Shown: positions 8,601-16,613 of the stretch, in pieces | Layout: each line of letters opens with the position of its first letter | Position numbering within the stretch: the stretch's first letter is position 1 | Assembly: GCA_018401495.1 (NCBI GenBank) | Contig: JAGYJX010000035.1 | Coordinates: forward strand, 62,001-126,000 | Direction of reading: 5' to 3' | Source: Rhodospirillaceae bacterium | GTDB lineage: Bacteria; Pseudomonadota; Alphaproteobacteria; Thalassobaculales; Thalassobaculaceae | DNA: 64,000 bases | Notes under the pieces: model-generated | The model's database searches: none | Told to the model about the DNA's origin: nothing | Seen by the model: the letters and a program-made list of their open reading frames with translations, nothing else | Made by a program: the position numbers and the translations under genes

Positions 8601-9131
8601 ATGACCTCCCTGGACGTGGTGGCGCACATTCAGCGATTGAGACGCTACGCGCGCTTCCTGTGCCGCGACGCGTCCGACGCCGACGACCTGGTCCAGGAGA
8701 CCCTGGTCAAGGCGATCGGCCGCGCCGACCAGTTCCGCGTCGGCACCGACCTCCGGGCGTGGCTGTTCAGCATCCTTCACAACACCTTCATCTCGGGCAC
8801 GCGGTCGCTGGCCCGCCGGCAGCAGAGCTCGACGGTCGGCGACACCGAGCTCGATGCCCGGGTCGCCCCCGCCCAGGAGACGCGGATCGAACTCCGGCGG
8901 GTGCTCGAGGCCCTGGACCGGCTGCCGGAGGACCAGCGGCGGGTCATCCTACTGGTGTCGGTCGACGGCCTGACCACCGAGGAGGCCGCCGACACCCTCG
9001 GCTTGCCGGTCGGCACCGTTCGCTCGCGCCTGTGGCGCGGCCGCGAGGCGCTGCGTCGGCTCACGCGGGGCGAGGACGCCACCCCCTCCTCTCTTCGGAT
9101 CATCGGAGGCAACGATGTCAAAGCCTGTTGA
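8601..9131 (+). CDS. ECF RNA polymerase sigma factor
   Basis: A 176-residue sigma-70-family factor with region 2 (YARFLCRDASDADDLVQETL ... FSILHNTF) and region 4 (LPEDQRRVILLVSVDGLTTE, then LPVGTVRSRLWRGRE). There is no region 1 or 3, as in extracytoplasmic-function factors. Its end overlaps the start of the anti-sigma gene by 17 bp, and a 2OG-dioxygenase follows, so the three form an operon that is probably autoregulated. The inducing signal is unknown. Confidence 0.93.
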   Translation: MTSLDVVAHIQRLRRYARFLCRDASDADDLVQETLVKAIGRADQFRVGTDLRAWLFSILHNTFISGTRSLARRQQSSTVGDTELDARVAPAQETRIELRRVLEALDRLPEDQRRVILLVSVDGLTTEEAADTLGLPVGTVRSRLWRGREALRRLTRGEDATPSSLRIIGGNDVKAC

Positions 9132-9951
9132 GGATTGGGAACTGAGCGCCTTCATCGACGGCGACCTGCCGTCGCGCCGGATGGCGGAGATCGAGGCCGA
9201 GGCCGAGCGCTCGCCGGAGCTTCGCCGCCACCTGTCCGAGCTGCTGGCCGACCACCGGGTCCTGGCCGAGGCGGCGCGCGACGAGGAAGACGCGATGACC
9301 GAGCTGCCGCCGCGCCTGGCCCGGCTGTCGGCCGACCTGTCGGCCGAACTGAAGGCGGCCGAACTGAGGGTGGCCGGGTCGCGCGGTTCCGTGACCCCGG
9401 CCGACCGGCTGCGTCGGGTCTGGCGCCAGGTGGCCGGTCTCGCCGCCGCCAGCGCCATCGGATGGGCGGCGGCGTCCTGGGCGGCGCCGCACAGCGACCC
9501 GCTGACCACCTTCATCGACGAGGCCACCGAGGTCCACCGGGTAACCGCCCTCGCCCCCGGGTTTGCCCGCGAGGCCTCGGACAGCGTGATCGACAGCGTC
9601 GGCGCCCTGTTCGCCCGCGACCTGGATCCGCCCGACCTGTCGGCGGCCGGGTTCACGCTGTCCCGCGTCGACGTGGCCGCCACCGACAACGGCCCGGTTG
9701 CCGTCTTCGTCTACACCGACCCCGAGGCGCGGCGCGTGTCCCTGGTGATGTCGCTGGATTCCCCCGTCCTCGACGCATTCGGCCTGGATGCCCCCGGCCG
9801 TGACATCGCCGCGCCTCGGGTCACCACGCATGGCGGGCTGTCGGTTTCCTACGGGCTGCGATCCGGCATCGCCTACGCGCTGGTCGGCTCCATCCCGGAA
9901 TCCCGTGCCCGCCAACTCGCCGACAGGGTCTCGCTGTCGGCGTCGCGCTGA
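9115..9951 (+). CDS. anti-sigma factor, membrane-anchored
   Basis: A 278-residue protein. The N-terminus (about 1-60, ELSAFIDGDLPSRRMAEIE) is the RskA/ChrR-like anti-sigma domain that would bind the ECF factor encoded just upstream. One hydrophobic segment at about 104-121 is followed by a C-terminal periplasmic domain. There is no zinc HxxxCxxC motif, so a redox-zinc mechanism is unlikely. The gene overlaps the sigma gene and precedes the oxygenase by 10 bp. Confidence 0.85.
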   Translation: MSKPVEDWELSAFIDGDLPSRRMAEIEAEAERSPELRRHLSELLADHRVLAEAARDEEDAMTELPPRLARLSADLSAELKAAELRVAGSRGSVTPADRLRRVWRQVAGLAAASAIGWAAASWAAPHSDPLTTFIDEATEVHRVTALAPGFAREASDSVIDSVGALFARDLDPPDLSAAGFTLSRVDVAATDNGPVAVFVYTDPEARRVSLVMSLDSPVLDAFGLDAPGRDIAAPRVTTHGGLSVSYGLRSGIAYALVGSIPESRARQLADRVSLSASR

Positions 9952-9961
9952 AGGACCGACC

Positions 9962-11095
9962 ATGCCCCGGCACTACTCCCGCGGTGACTTCCTGCCGTCC
10001 TTCCAGGCGAACAGCAGCGTCAACCCGACCTTCTCGTTCGACACGCTGGCCGGCAACCGGCTCCTGCTGGTGTTCATCGCCAGCGCCGGATCGGAGCTCG
10101 GCCGCGCCGCCGCCAACACCCTGCTGGCCGAGGCCGACTGGCTGAAGAGCCGCCGCATCCTGACCTACGTCGTCACCGCCGACCCAAAGGACCGCGACGA
10201 GGGGCGGCTGGCGGAGCTGGCGAAGCGCTTCACGATCTTCTGGGACTTCGACCGGGCGATCCACCGCCTGCTCGGCATGGAGATACCCTCCCCCGATCCG
10301 GCCGCCAGGCCGACCGTCCTGCGGCTCGGCGCCTACGTCGTGCGCGAGAACCTTCGCGCCCACGCGCTGGTGTCGGCGACGCCGGCGGAGGAATTCGGCC
10401 AGCACATCCGCGCCGCCGTCGAGTCGCTGGCGCCGCCCGCGCCGCTGCAGGCGATGACGGCGCACGCCCCGGTGCTGATCATCCCGGAGGTCATCGACCG
10501 CGCGCTCTGCCGCCGGCTGATCGACTTCTACGAGGAGCGCGGCGGCAACGAGAGCGGCTTCATGCGGGACATCGGCGGCGAGACCCGCGGCCTGCTCGAT
10601 CCGAAGATGAAGCGCCGCCGGGACCGCTACATCGACGACGAGACGCTCATGAAGCACCTGCGCCACGCGCTTGAAAATCGCGTCGTCCCGGAGATCCGCA
10701 AGGCCTTCGGCTACCGCGTGACCCGCGTCGAGCGCTATCTCGTGGGCTGCTACGACGAGACCGACCGGGGCTTCTTCCGTGCCCATCGCGACAACGTCTC
10801 GAAGGCCACCGCCCACCGGATGTTCGCGCTCAGCCTCAACCTCAACAGCGAGGAATACGAGGGCGGCTCGCTCCGCTTCCCCGAGTACGGCCCCTACACC
10901 TACAAGCCCGACACCGGCAGCGCCGTGGTGTTCTCCTGCTCGCTGCTGCACGAGGCCATGCCGGTCACCCGTGGGCGCCGCTACGTGGTGCTGCCATTCC
11001 TGTACGACGACCGGGGGGCGGCGCTCAGGGTGGAAAACCAGCGCTTCCTCAACGCCGGGCCGGCGGCCCCGGCGGCGGGGCTGACCGCCGCCTGA
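9962..11095 (+). CDS. 2OG-Fe(II) oxygenase (P4Hc type) with N-terminal redoxin-like domain
   Basis: A 377-residue two-domain protein. Residues about 10-155 have the outline of an AhpC/TSA redoxin (TFSFDTLAGNRLLLVFIAS) but contain no cysteine, so this half cannot be a thiol peroxidase. Residues about 165-370 form a prolyl-4-hydroxylase-like fold with the iron ligands H275, D277 (HRDN) and H330 (LLHEAMPV) and the 2-oxoglutarate-binding arginine at about 340. It probably hydroxylates a protein or small molecule. The anti-sigma stop is 10 bp away, so it is part of the ECF operon. Confidence 0.85.
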   Translation: MPRHYSRGDFLPSFQANSSVNPTFSFDTLAGNRLLLVFIASAGSELGRAAANTLLAEADWLKSRRILTYVVTADPKDRDEGRLAELAKRFTIFWDFDRAIHRLLGMEIPSPDPAARPTVLRLGAYVVRENLRAHALVSATPAEEFGQHIRAAVESLAPPAPLQAMTAHAPVLIIPEVIDRALCRRLIDFYEERGGNESGFMRDIGGETRGLLDPKMKRRRDRYIDDETLMKHLRHALENRVVPEIRKAFGYRVTRVERYLVGCYDETDRGFFRAHRDNVSKATAHRMFALSLNLNSEEYEGGSLRFPEYGPYTYKPDTGSAVVFSCSLLHEAMPVTRGRRYVVLPFLYDDRGAALRVENQRFLNAGPAAPAAGLTAA

Positions 11096-11192
11096 CCCGA
11101 CCGGCCGGATCAGCCCGGTCGAGATCGCCGCCCCGCCATGCTATCGTGAGTTCCCGGCTTCGACCGGAACGCCAGAACCGGCGGGGCACGCG

Positions 11193-11564
11193 ATGAACAC
11201 CGCGGGATTCGAGATCGAGTTCGACGAACGGCGAGACATCCTGACGGTTCGCTACACCGGGTCGCTGACCCTGGCGGTGGCGCGCAACGCCGTCGATGCC
11301 GGTTTCGCGCATCCGGGCGTGTCGTCCGCCACGATGGTGGTGATCGACGCCACCCGCGCCGCGGTCCACGAGGTCGACGTCGCCTGGTTCCGGGACTATC
11401 AGGCCTATCGGGTCAGCCGAGGCTACCCGACGCAGACCACGGCGCTGGTGGTGTCCCGCGACGAAGGCCACCAGATGCTGGGCCAGCTCTGGTCGGCCAT
11501 GCGCGCCGTGACGAACCCGAACGCACCCGGCGTGTTCACCGACGAGGCGGCGGCCATCGCCTGA
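11193..11564 (+). CDS. STAS/SpoIIAA-like hypothetical protein
   Basis: A 123-residue soluble protein with the alternating strand/helix pattern of SpoIIAA-like single-domain proteins: FEIEFDERRDILTVRYTG, then ATMVVIDATRAAVHEVD, then TALVVSRDEGHQMLGQLW. No phosphorylatable Ser in a classical STAS context is evident. Function is unknown. It stands alone, 97 bp after the oxygenase and on the same strand. Confidence 0.55.
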   Translation: MNTAGFEIEFDERRDILTVRYTGSLTLAVARNAVDAGFAHPGVSSATMVVIDATRAAVHEVDVAWFRDYQAYRVSRGYPTQTTALVVSRDEGHQMLGQLWSAMRAVTNPNAPGVFTDEAAAIA

Positions 11565-11672
11565 CTGCTCGACCGCCGCGCCGCACCTCCCGCGAGTTCC
11601 ATGCGCGCCTGAGGGGTGCCGCAGTCAACTGTTTGTGAAACGCCGCTCCCTTCCGGGTCCCGGTTTCCAGCC

Positions 11673-12287
11673 TCAGGCGATCAGGCGCCCGAGGATGCTG
11701 CGAAAGAACGCCTCGCGGGCCGGGCGGTCCATCGCCTGAACCGGCTTCATCCGTCCAGAGATCAGCAGCTCGGCAAAACCGTGGGCGAGGCTCCACGCCG
11801 CCATCACGTCCGCCATGACCTCCAGGTCCTCGAACGGAGAGACGCCGCGGATCCGCTCGATGTCGCCGGCGAGATGCCGGAACGCCGCGTCTGCGGCCTC
11901 CAGCAGTTCCGGCGGCGGGTGCTTGATGCGGTCGTCCCCGAACATCAACCGGAACAGCGCGGGGGCCGCCAGGGCGAAATCGAGATAGCCGAGACCGGAC
12001 GCCAGCAGCAGATCCTTGGGATCGTCTCCGGAATCGCGCTGGCGCACCCGCATGGCGGCCAGGAAGCGCCGGAAGCCGTCGGTCGCCAACGCCGCCAGGA
12101 GACCCTGGGCGTCGCCGAAATGGTGCGCCGGGGCCGAATGGCTGACCCCCACCCGACGCGCGACATGCCGCAGCGAGAAGCCGGCAACCCCCAATTCCTC
12201 CAGGACCTCCTCGCCCGCGCTCAGGAGCGCCGCGCGCAGGTCGCCGTGGTGGTAGGTGTCGTGCCTGGCGGTCATCCCAGCCTCCAT
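11673..12287 (-). CDS. TetR/AcrR-family repressor
   Basis: A 204-residue regulator. The N-terminal helix-turn-helix reads AALLSAGEEVLEELGVAGFS then LRHVARRVGVSHSAPAHHF, and the C-terminal part is a ligand-binding region of the WHG type. It is divergent from a two-gene membrane-protein operon. The shared 82-bp gap holds a near-perfect 19-bp palindrome, so it very likely represses both itself and that operon. The ligand is unknown. Confidence 0.88.
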   Translation of the reverse strand: MEAGMTARHDTYHHGDLRAALLSAGEEVLEELGVAGFSLRHVARRVGVSHSAPAHHFGDAQGLLAALATDGFRRFLAAMRVRQRDSGDDPKDLLLASGLGYLDFALAAPALFRLMFGDDRIKHPPPELLEAADAAFRHLAGDIERIRGVSPFEDLEVMADVMAAWSLAHGFAELLISGRMKPVQAMDRPAREAFFRSILGRLIA

Positions 12288-12305
12288 CCGGACAGCGTCG
12301 CGTTT

Positions 12306-12324
12306 ATCTTGACGGCGTCAAGAT
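12306..12324. promoter_or_regulatory. TetR operator palindrome
   Basis: ATCTTGACGGCGTCAAGAT: 9-bp perfect arms around a single central base, midway between the divergent tetR and membrane operon. It contains a TTGACG -35-like hexamer in both orientations. On the plus strand TTAGAC lies 17 bp further, so occupancy would block that promoter. Confidence 0.7.
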
Positions 12325-12340
12325 GTCCAGCTTAGACTCT

Positions 12341-12359
12341 ATCTTGTCACTGTCCAAAT
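12341..12359. promoter_or_regulatory. degenerate second TetR operator
   Basis: ATCTTGTCACTGTCCAAAT has the same ATCTTG entry and 19-bp span as the upstream palindrome, but its right arm is poor. Confidence 0.35.
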
Positions 12360-12369
12360 CGAGGATCCG

Positions 12370-12807
12370 ATGGACGCCGATCAGCTCTTCGCCGTGTCCG
12401 GACCGGTCGCCATGACCGGCTGGGCGGTGCTGGCCGCCTCGCCCCTGGCGCCGCGCGCCGCGCAGATCGCCGCCGGCATCGCCATCCCGGCGATCCTGTC
12501 ACTGGCCTACACGGTGCTGATCCTGGTCGCCTGGTCGGAGGCCGACGGCGGGTTCGACAGCCTCGCCAACGTCATGACGCTGTTCGACACCCCGATGGTG
12601 GCGCTGGCCGGCTGGGTCCACTACTTGGCTTTCGACCTGTTCGTCGGCGCCTGGGTGGTCCGGCGGGCCCGACGCGACGGGGTCGCGCACATCCTGGTCC
12701 TGCCGTGCCTGCTGCTGACGTTCCTGTTCGGGCCGGCCGGGCTTCTGCTCTTCCTAGCCATCGGCGCGGCGCGATCGCTCCTGGCCCCGCGACCGATCGA
12801 GGCCTGA
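12370..12807 (+). CDS. ABA4-like family membrane protein
   Basis: A 145-residue integral membrane protein with four hydrophobic segments. It matches the ABA4/DUF4281 pattern, with conserved FDTPMVALAGWVHYLAFDLF and CLLLTFLFGPAGLL. Plant ABA4 takes part in neoxanthin formation; bacterial members are uncharacterised. It is the first gene of a TetR-controlled pair, and the next gene starts 1 bp after its stop. Confidence 0.8.
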   Translation: MDADQLFAVSGPVAMTGWAVLAASPLAPRAAQIAAGIAIPAILSLAYTVLILVAWSEADGGFDSLANVMTLFDTPMVALAGWVHYLAFDLFVGAWVVRRARRDGVAHILVLPCLLLTFLFGPAGLLLFLAIGAARSLLAPRPIEA

Positions 12808-12808
12808 C

Positions 12809-13654
12809 ATGACCGACGCGGCTCTCCAGCCTTCCCGCCGCCTGCCGGTGCGGCGGATCACGCTGCACCGGCTGTTCGGCGCCGAGCCCGTCCTGGCCGG
12901 TACGGGCGTCGTGATCGGGCTCTCGCTCGTGGTGACCGCCGGCGCGATGGCGCTCGATACCCGCGCGTTCCAGGGCGAGACCATCTGGAGCAAGCCGATC
13001 AAGTTCCAGGTGGCCCTGGCGATCTACACGCTGACCCTGGCCTTCTTCGCGCGCTGGCTGCCCCGGGGCATGACGGCACGGCGCGACTACCGGCTGTTCG
13101 CCGGGATCGTCGTGGTCGCCGTGCTGGCGGAAACCGCGTGGATCGGCGGTGCCGCCATGGCCGGCACCGCCTCGCACTTCAACGTCGGCACGCCGTTCAA
13201 GGACGCGCTGTACGCGACCATGGGCGCCTTCGCGGTGCTGCTGACCACGGCGAGCCTGGTCTACGGGATCGCCATCGGACGCAACACCGCCTGCGGCCTC
13301 GATCCGGCGATGCGGCTGGCGATCGCCCTGGGCCTCGTCCTGACCTTTGTCCTGACCATCCCGGTGGCGGGCTACATGGCGTCGGCGCCCGGCCACCTCG
13401 TCGGCACGCCGGAACTGGGCGCCCGGGTCCCGATCCTGGGCTGGTCACGCGAAGTCGGCGATCTGCGGGTTGCGCATTTCCTCGCGACCCACGCCCTGCA
13501 TGCCCTGCCGGCGGCGGGCCTGATCGCCGTCGCCACGACACGCGGGCGGACCGCGTCGGGCCTCGTCTGGGTCGCCGCGGTCGCGTTCACCGCCGCGACG
13601 GCGTTCGCCTTCCTGCAGGCGCTGGCGGGCCGGCCGCTGTTTCCGCTTCCCTGA
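12809..13654 (+). CDS. multi-pass membrane protein of unknown function
   Basis: A 281-residue protein with about seven hydrophobic segments. The conserved-looking pieces are TIWSKPIKFQVALAIYTLTL near 60-80 and VAHFLATHALHALPAAGL near 220-240, with His residues placed in membrane helices. No family name is recognised. It follows the ABA4-like gene with a 1-bp gap and so shares its TetR-regulated promoter. Confidence 0.7.
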   Translation: MTDAALQPSRRLPVRRITLHRLFGAEPVLAGTGVVIGLSLVVTAGAMALDTRAFQGETIWSKPIKFQVALAIYTLTLAFFARWLPRGMTARRDYRLFAGIVVVAVLAETAWIGGAAMAGTASHFNVGTPFKDALYATMGAFAVLLTTASLVYGIAIGRNTACGLDPAMRLAIALGLVLTFVLTIPVAGYMASAPGHLVGTPELGARVPILGWSREVGDLRVAHFLATHALHALPAAGLIAVATTRGRTASGLVWVAAVAFTAATAFAFLQALAGRPLFPLP

Positions 13655-13697
13655 CGCCGGTGCGCCTGAAAGGGTGCGCCTGACCGGCAGCGCCGGC

Positions 13698-14330
13698 TCA
13701 GCGCCCGCCGTGCCCCAGGCGGTGCCGGCGCGCCTCGTCGATGCTGGCGACGCTGCACCCCAAATCCCGGATCAGGCCGTCGGCCAGGCTGTAGACCCAG
13801 CCGTGCACCGCCAGCGACTGCCCCGCCGTCCAGGCGTCCTGGACGACCGGGGTCTGGGTCACCCGGATCACCGTCTGCTCGACGTTCAACTCGCACAGCC
13901 GGTCGAGCCGCCGCTCGGCGTCGGGGAGCAGGGCGAGGTCGGCCTCGAAGCGCTCGTTGAGGTCCATGATCGGGCGCAGCCAGTGGTCGATCAGGCCGTG
14001 GCGCGTGCCGTCCGAGGCGGCCTGCACGCCGCCGCAGCCGTAGTGGCCGCACACGATGATGTCGCCGACCTTCAGCACCTCGACGGCGAACTGCAGCACC
14101 GACAGGCCGTTCAGGTCGCCCGGGTGCAGCAGGTTCGCGACGTTGCGGTGCACGAACACCTCGCCCGGCTCCAGCCCGGTGATCACGTTCGCCGGCACCC
14201 GGCTGTCGGAGCAGCCGATCCACAGGTAGCGCGGCGACTGCAGCCCCATCAGGCGCTTGAAATAGTCGGGGTCCTCGAGCACCCGCTGCGCGGCCCACGC
14301 CTTGTTGTGATTGAGCAGCGTCTCGATCAT
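13698..14330 (-). CDS. can: beta-class carbonic anhydrase
   Basis: A 210-residue enzyme for the reversible hydration of CO2 to bicarbonate. The zinc and active-site residues are complete: C40, D42 and R44 in CSDSR, then H96 and C99 in CGHYGCGG. Length is typical for the can/cynT group. It is cytoplasmic with its own promoter, convergent with the membrane-protein operon. Confidence 0.95.
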   Translation of the reverse strand: MIETLLNHNKAWAAQRVLEDPDYFKRLMGLQSPRYLWIGCSDSRVPANVITGLEPGEVFVHRNVANLLHPGDLNGLSVLQFAVEVLKVGDIIVCGHYGCGGVQAASDGTRHGLIDHWLRPIMDLNERFEADLALLPDAERRLDRLCELNVEQTVIRVTQTPVVQDAWTAGQSLAVHGWVYSLADGLIRDLGCSVASIDEARRHRLGHGGR

Positions 14331-14405
14331 GGCGATCCACTCCCGTTAAGGTGTCTCGGAGCGCCCCCTTATAGGGCGCCGTGACCGGAAACAGGAGACC
14401 GACCG

Positions 14406-14699
14406 ATGACCCTCGACGATTTTCGCCGGTCGCTCGCCGGGACCGCGCCGCCGGCGGGCGTCTCGCCCGCATTGCGCGCCCTGTGGCACCAGGGCCGCGG
14501 CGACTGGCAGGCGGCGCACGAGGCCGCCCAGTCCGACGACGGCGCCGACGCCGCCTGGGTGCACGCCCACCTGCACCGGGTCGAGGGCGACGACTCGAAC
14601 GCCGGCTACTGGTACCGCCGGTCCCGCCAGCCGCATTGCCACGACCCGCTCGACGTCGAGTGGTCGGCGATCGCCGCCGCCCTGCTGGACCGGCCCTGA
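14406..14699 (+). CDS. small hypothetical protein, 97 aa
   Basis: A short soluble protein rich in Ala, Trp and His with a TPR-like helical feel (LRALWHQGRGDWQAAHEAAQ, then WVHAHLHRVEGD). Such proteins occur as conserved hypotheticals in alphaproteobacteria. It is divergent from the carbonic anhydrase and convergent with the ureohydrolase. No function is assigned. Confidence 0.6.
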   Translation: MTLDDFRRSLAGTAPPAGVSPALRALWHQGRGDWQAAHEAAQSDDGADAAWVHAHLHRVEGDDSNAGYWYRRSRQPHCHDPLDVEWSAIAAALLDRP

Positions 14700-14721
14700 G
14701 GCGGGGCGCCGGGCCGGCGGC

Positions 14722-15777
14722 CTACCAGCCGGCGCGCTTGCGGGCGGGCTCGGCCAGCCGGGCCAGGCAGAACATCGTGAACAGGATCTGCGCGGCGGCG
14801 TGGGCGGTGTTGGTGGTGGAATCGTATTGCGGCGCCACCTCGACCACGTCGCCGCCGACCATCGCCAGACCGGCCAGGCCGCGCAGGATCTCGATGGCCT
14901 CCAGCGAGGTCAGGCCGCCGATCTCCGGGGTGCCGGTGCCGGGCGCGAACGCGGGGTCGAGGCTGTCGACGTCGAACGAGACGTAGAACGGCTGGTCGCC
15001 GATCACCGCCTTGGCCTTGGCGACCACCGCGTCGATCCCGAGCCGCGCGACCTGCTCGGCGTGCACCACCGTCATGCCGGATTCGTAGGAGAACTCCCAC
15101 AGGTACTCGGCGGCGCCGCGAATGCCGATCTGGATGGTGCGTTCCGGGTCCAGGACACCCTCCAGCACCGCCTGGCGGAACGGGCCGCCGTGGTGGAACT
15201 TGGCGCCCTCGTAGGGCCCGCTGGTGTCGCAATGGGCGTCGATGTGCACCAGGCCGAGCGGGCGGCCACGCCCGAGCGCCTTCAGGATCGGCAGCGAGAT
15301 CGAGTGGTCGCCGCCGATCGCCAGCGGCACCACGCCGGCGGCCCGCACCCCGTCGAAATACGCCTCGATGTCCTCGTGGCAGGACACCAGGTCGTAGCGG
15401 CTGCGCATGGTGACGTCGCCGACGTCGGCGGCGGCGCAGTCGGCGAGCGGCGCGATCTTCAGGTTGTGCTCGTACGGCCCGATCCGCTCGACCGCCCGCA
15501 CCGCCCGCGGGCCGAGGCGCGAGCCGGCGCGGTTGGTGACGCCGAGGTCCATGGGCACGCCGATGAAGGCGTAGTCGAGGCCGTCGAGGTCCGGGCGGTC
15601 GTCCTGCTGGGGACGGTAGGGCGCATCGAGGAAGGTGGAGATGCCGGCGAACGGCCACAGCCGGCGCGCGCCCCGGAAGATCTGCTTGCCGACCTCGGCG
15701 AAGTCGGGGTCGAAGATCGTGCCCTCGGGGGCGGAGCCGTACTTCTCCCGCAGCGCGCGCAGCTTGTTCTGATCCAT
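14722..15777 (-). CDS. agmatinase-type ureohydrolase
   Basis: A 351-residue member of the arginase/agmatinase superfamily. The binuclear Mn2+ ligands are all present: GGDHS (H158), DAHCD (D180, H182, D184) and SFDVDSLDPAFAPGTGTPE with two Asp. It hydrolyses a guanidino compound to urea and an amine. Agmatine, guanidinobutyrate, guanidinopropionate and guanidine are all possible substrates. The N-terminal extension before FIGVPMDLG is longer than in E. coli SpeB. It stands alone. Confidence 0.85.
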   Translation of the reverse strand: MDQNKLRALREKYGSAPEGTIFDPDFAEVGKQIFRGARRLWPFAGISTFLDAPYRPQQDDRPDLDGLDYAFIGVPMDLGVTNRAGSRLGPRAVRAVERIGPYEHNLKIAPLADCAAADVGDVTMRSRYDLVSCHEDIEAYFDGVRAAGVVPLAIGGDHSISLPILKALGRGRPLGLVHIDAHCDTSGPYEGAKFHHGGPFRQAVLEGVLDPERTIQIGIRGAAEYLWEFSYESGMTVVHAEQVARLGIDAVVAKAKAVIGDQPFYVSFDVDSLDPAFAPGTGTPEIGGLTSLEAIEILRGLAGLAMVGGDVVEVAPQYDSTTNTAHAAAQILFTMFCLARLAEPARKRAGW

Positions 15778-15849
15778 GACGGGCCTCCGGTCGGTCGCCA
15801 GACGGCGAATTCGATCCTCACGACATAGCAGACCGGCCGGAGACCGTCG

Positions 15850-16025
15850 CGCCTTCTCGGACCGGCGCGGTGGGTGGGCCCCGGCTCGACCGCGCCACAG
15901 GCGCGCTCGTCCGGGGTGACGGCAGTGAGGGAGAGGGGCCGCGATGACCATTCCCCTTTAACCTCTCGTCATCCCGGGCGCCGCGCAGCGGTGACCCGGG
16001 ACCCACCCGCCGCCCCGTCGGCGCC
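15850..16025. repeat. REP-like repeat unit
   Basis: Opposed GGGCCCCGGCTCGACCGCGC ... GTCCGGGGTGACGG and GTCATCCCGGGCGCCGCGC ... GTGACCCGGGACCCACC blocks, the same building blocks as the large array at 35357-36190, here in the opposite order. It fills the gap between the ureohydrolase and marR. Confidence 0.7.
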
Positions 16026-16040
16026 CCGTCGGCATACCGG

Positions 16041-16514
16041 CTAAGGGTCCGCCACCGCCGCCGAGGCCTGCGCCAGCAGCGCCCGCAGCGCCCGGCCGCC
16101 GTCCGGGCCGAGCCGTCCGCGGACCGCCAGTTCGGTCGCGCGCCACAGCGGCCGCGCCGCCTCCAGCACCCGCCGTCCCTCCTCGGTCAGGACCGCGGTG
16201 CGCGAGCGGGCGTCCCGGCCGCGCCGCAGCGCCGTCCACCCCGCCGCTTCGAGCGGCCGCAGGTTCCGGGTCAGCGTGGTGCGATCCATCATCAGCCGGT
16301 CCGCGAGGTCCGTAATCGAGGGCTGATCGACCTTGGCGAGGGCGTTCAGCACGATGTACTGGGTGAGCTTCAGGCCGACCGGCTTGAGCGCGTCGTCGTA
16401 GACCTGGGTGACCCGGCGGGCGGTGCGGCGCAGCGCCGCGCAGGTGCAGCGCAGATCCGCGTCCACTGATGCCGTTTCGGCACTGGATCCGGGCGAAGCG
16501 GGTTCGTCGTGCAT
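16041..16514 (-). CDS. MarR-family transcriptional regulator
   Basis: A 157-residue winged-helix regulator: LTQYIVLNALAKVDQPSITD, then LADRLMMDRTTLTRNLRPLE as recognition helix, then a wing with DARSRTAVLTEEG. It contains a CTC pair at about 23-25 that could sense oxidants, though this is speculative. It is divergent from an MFS transporter about 100 bp away, which it probably controls. Confidence 0.88.
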   Translation of the reverse strand: MHDEPASPGSSAETASVDADLRCTCAALRRTARRVTQVYDDALKPVGLKLTQYIVLNALAKVDQPSITDLADRLMMDRTTLTRNLRPLEAAGWTALRRGRDARSRTAVLTEEGRRVLEAARPLWRATELAVRGRLGPDGGRALRALLAQASAAVADP

Positions 16515-16534
16515 CAGTTGACTCGATTGTGCGG

Positions 16535-16554
16535 GTGCACCAGTGTAGCTGCAC
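16535..16554. promoter_or_regulatory. possible MarR operator
   Basis: GTGCA (16535-16539) and TGCAC (16550-16554) form a short inverted repeat between the divergent marR and MFS genes. The arms are only 5 bp, so support is weak. Confidence 0.28.
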
Positions 16555-16613
16555 GCATGTTACCCGATCGCGCCGCGGTCATCCATCCCGCAGGCCCCTG
16601 CTCCGAGGATCCC

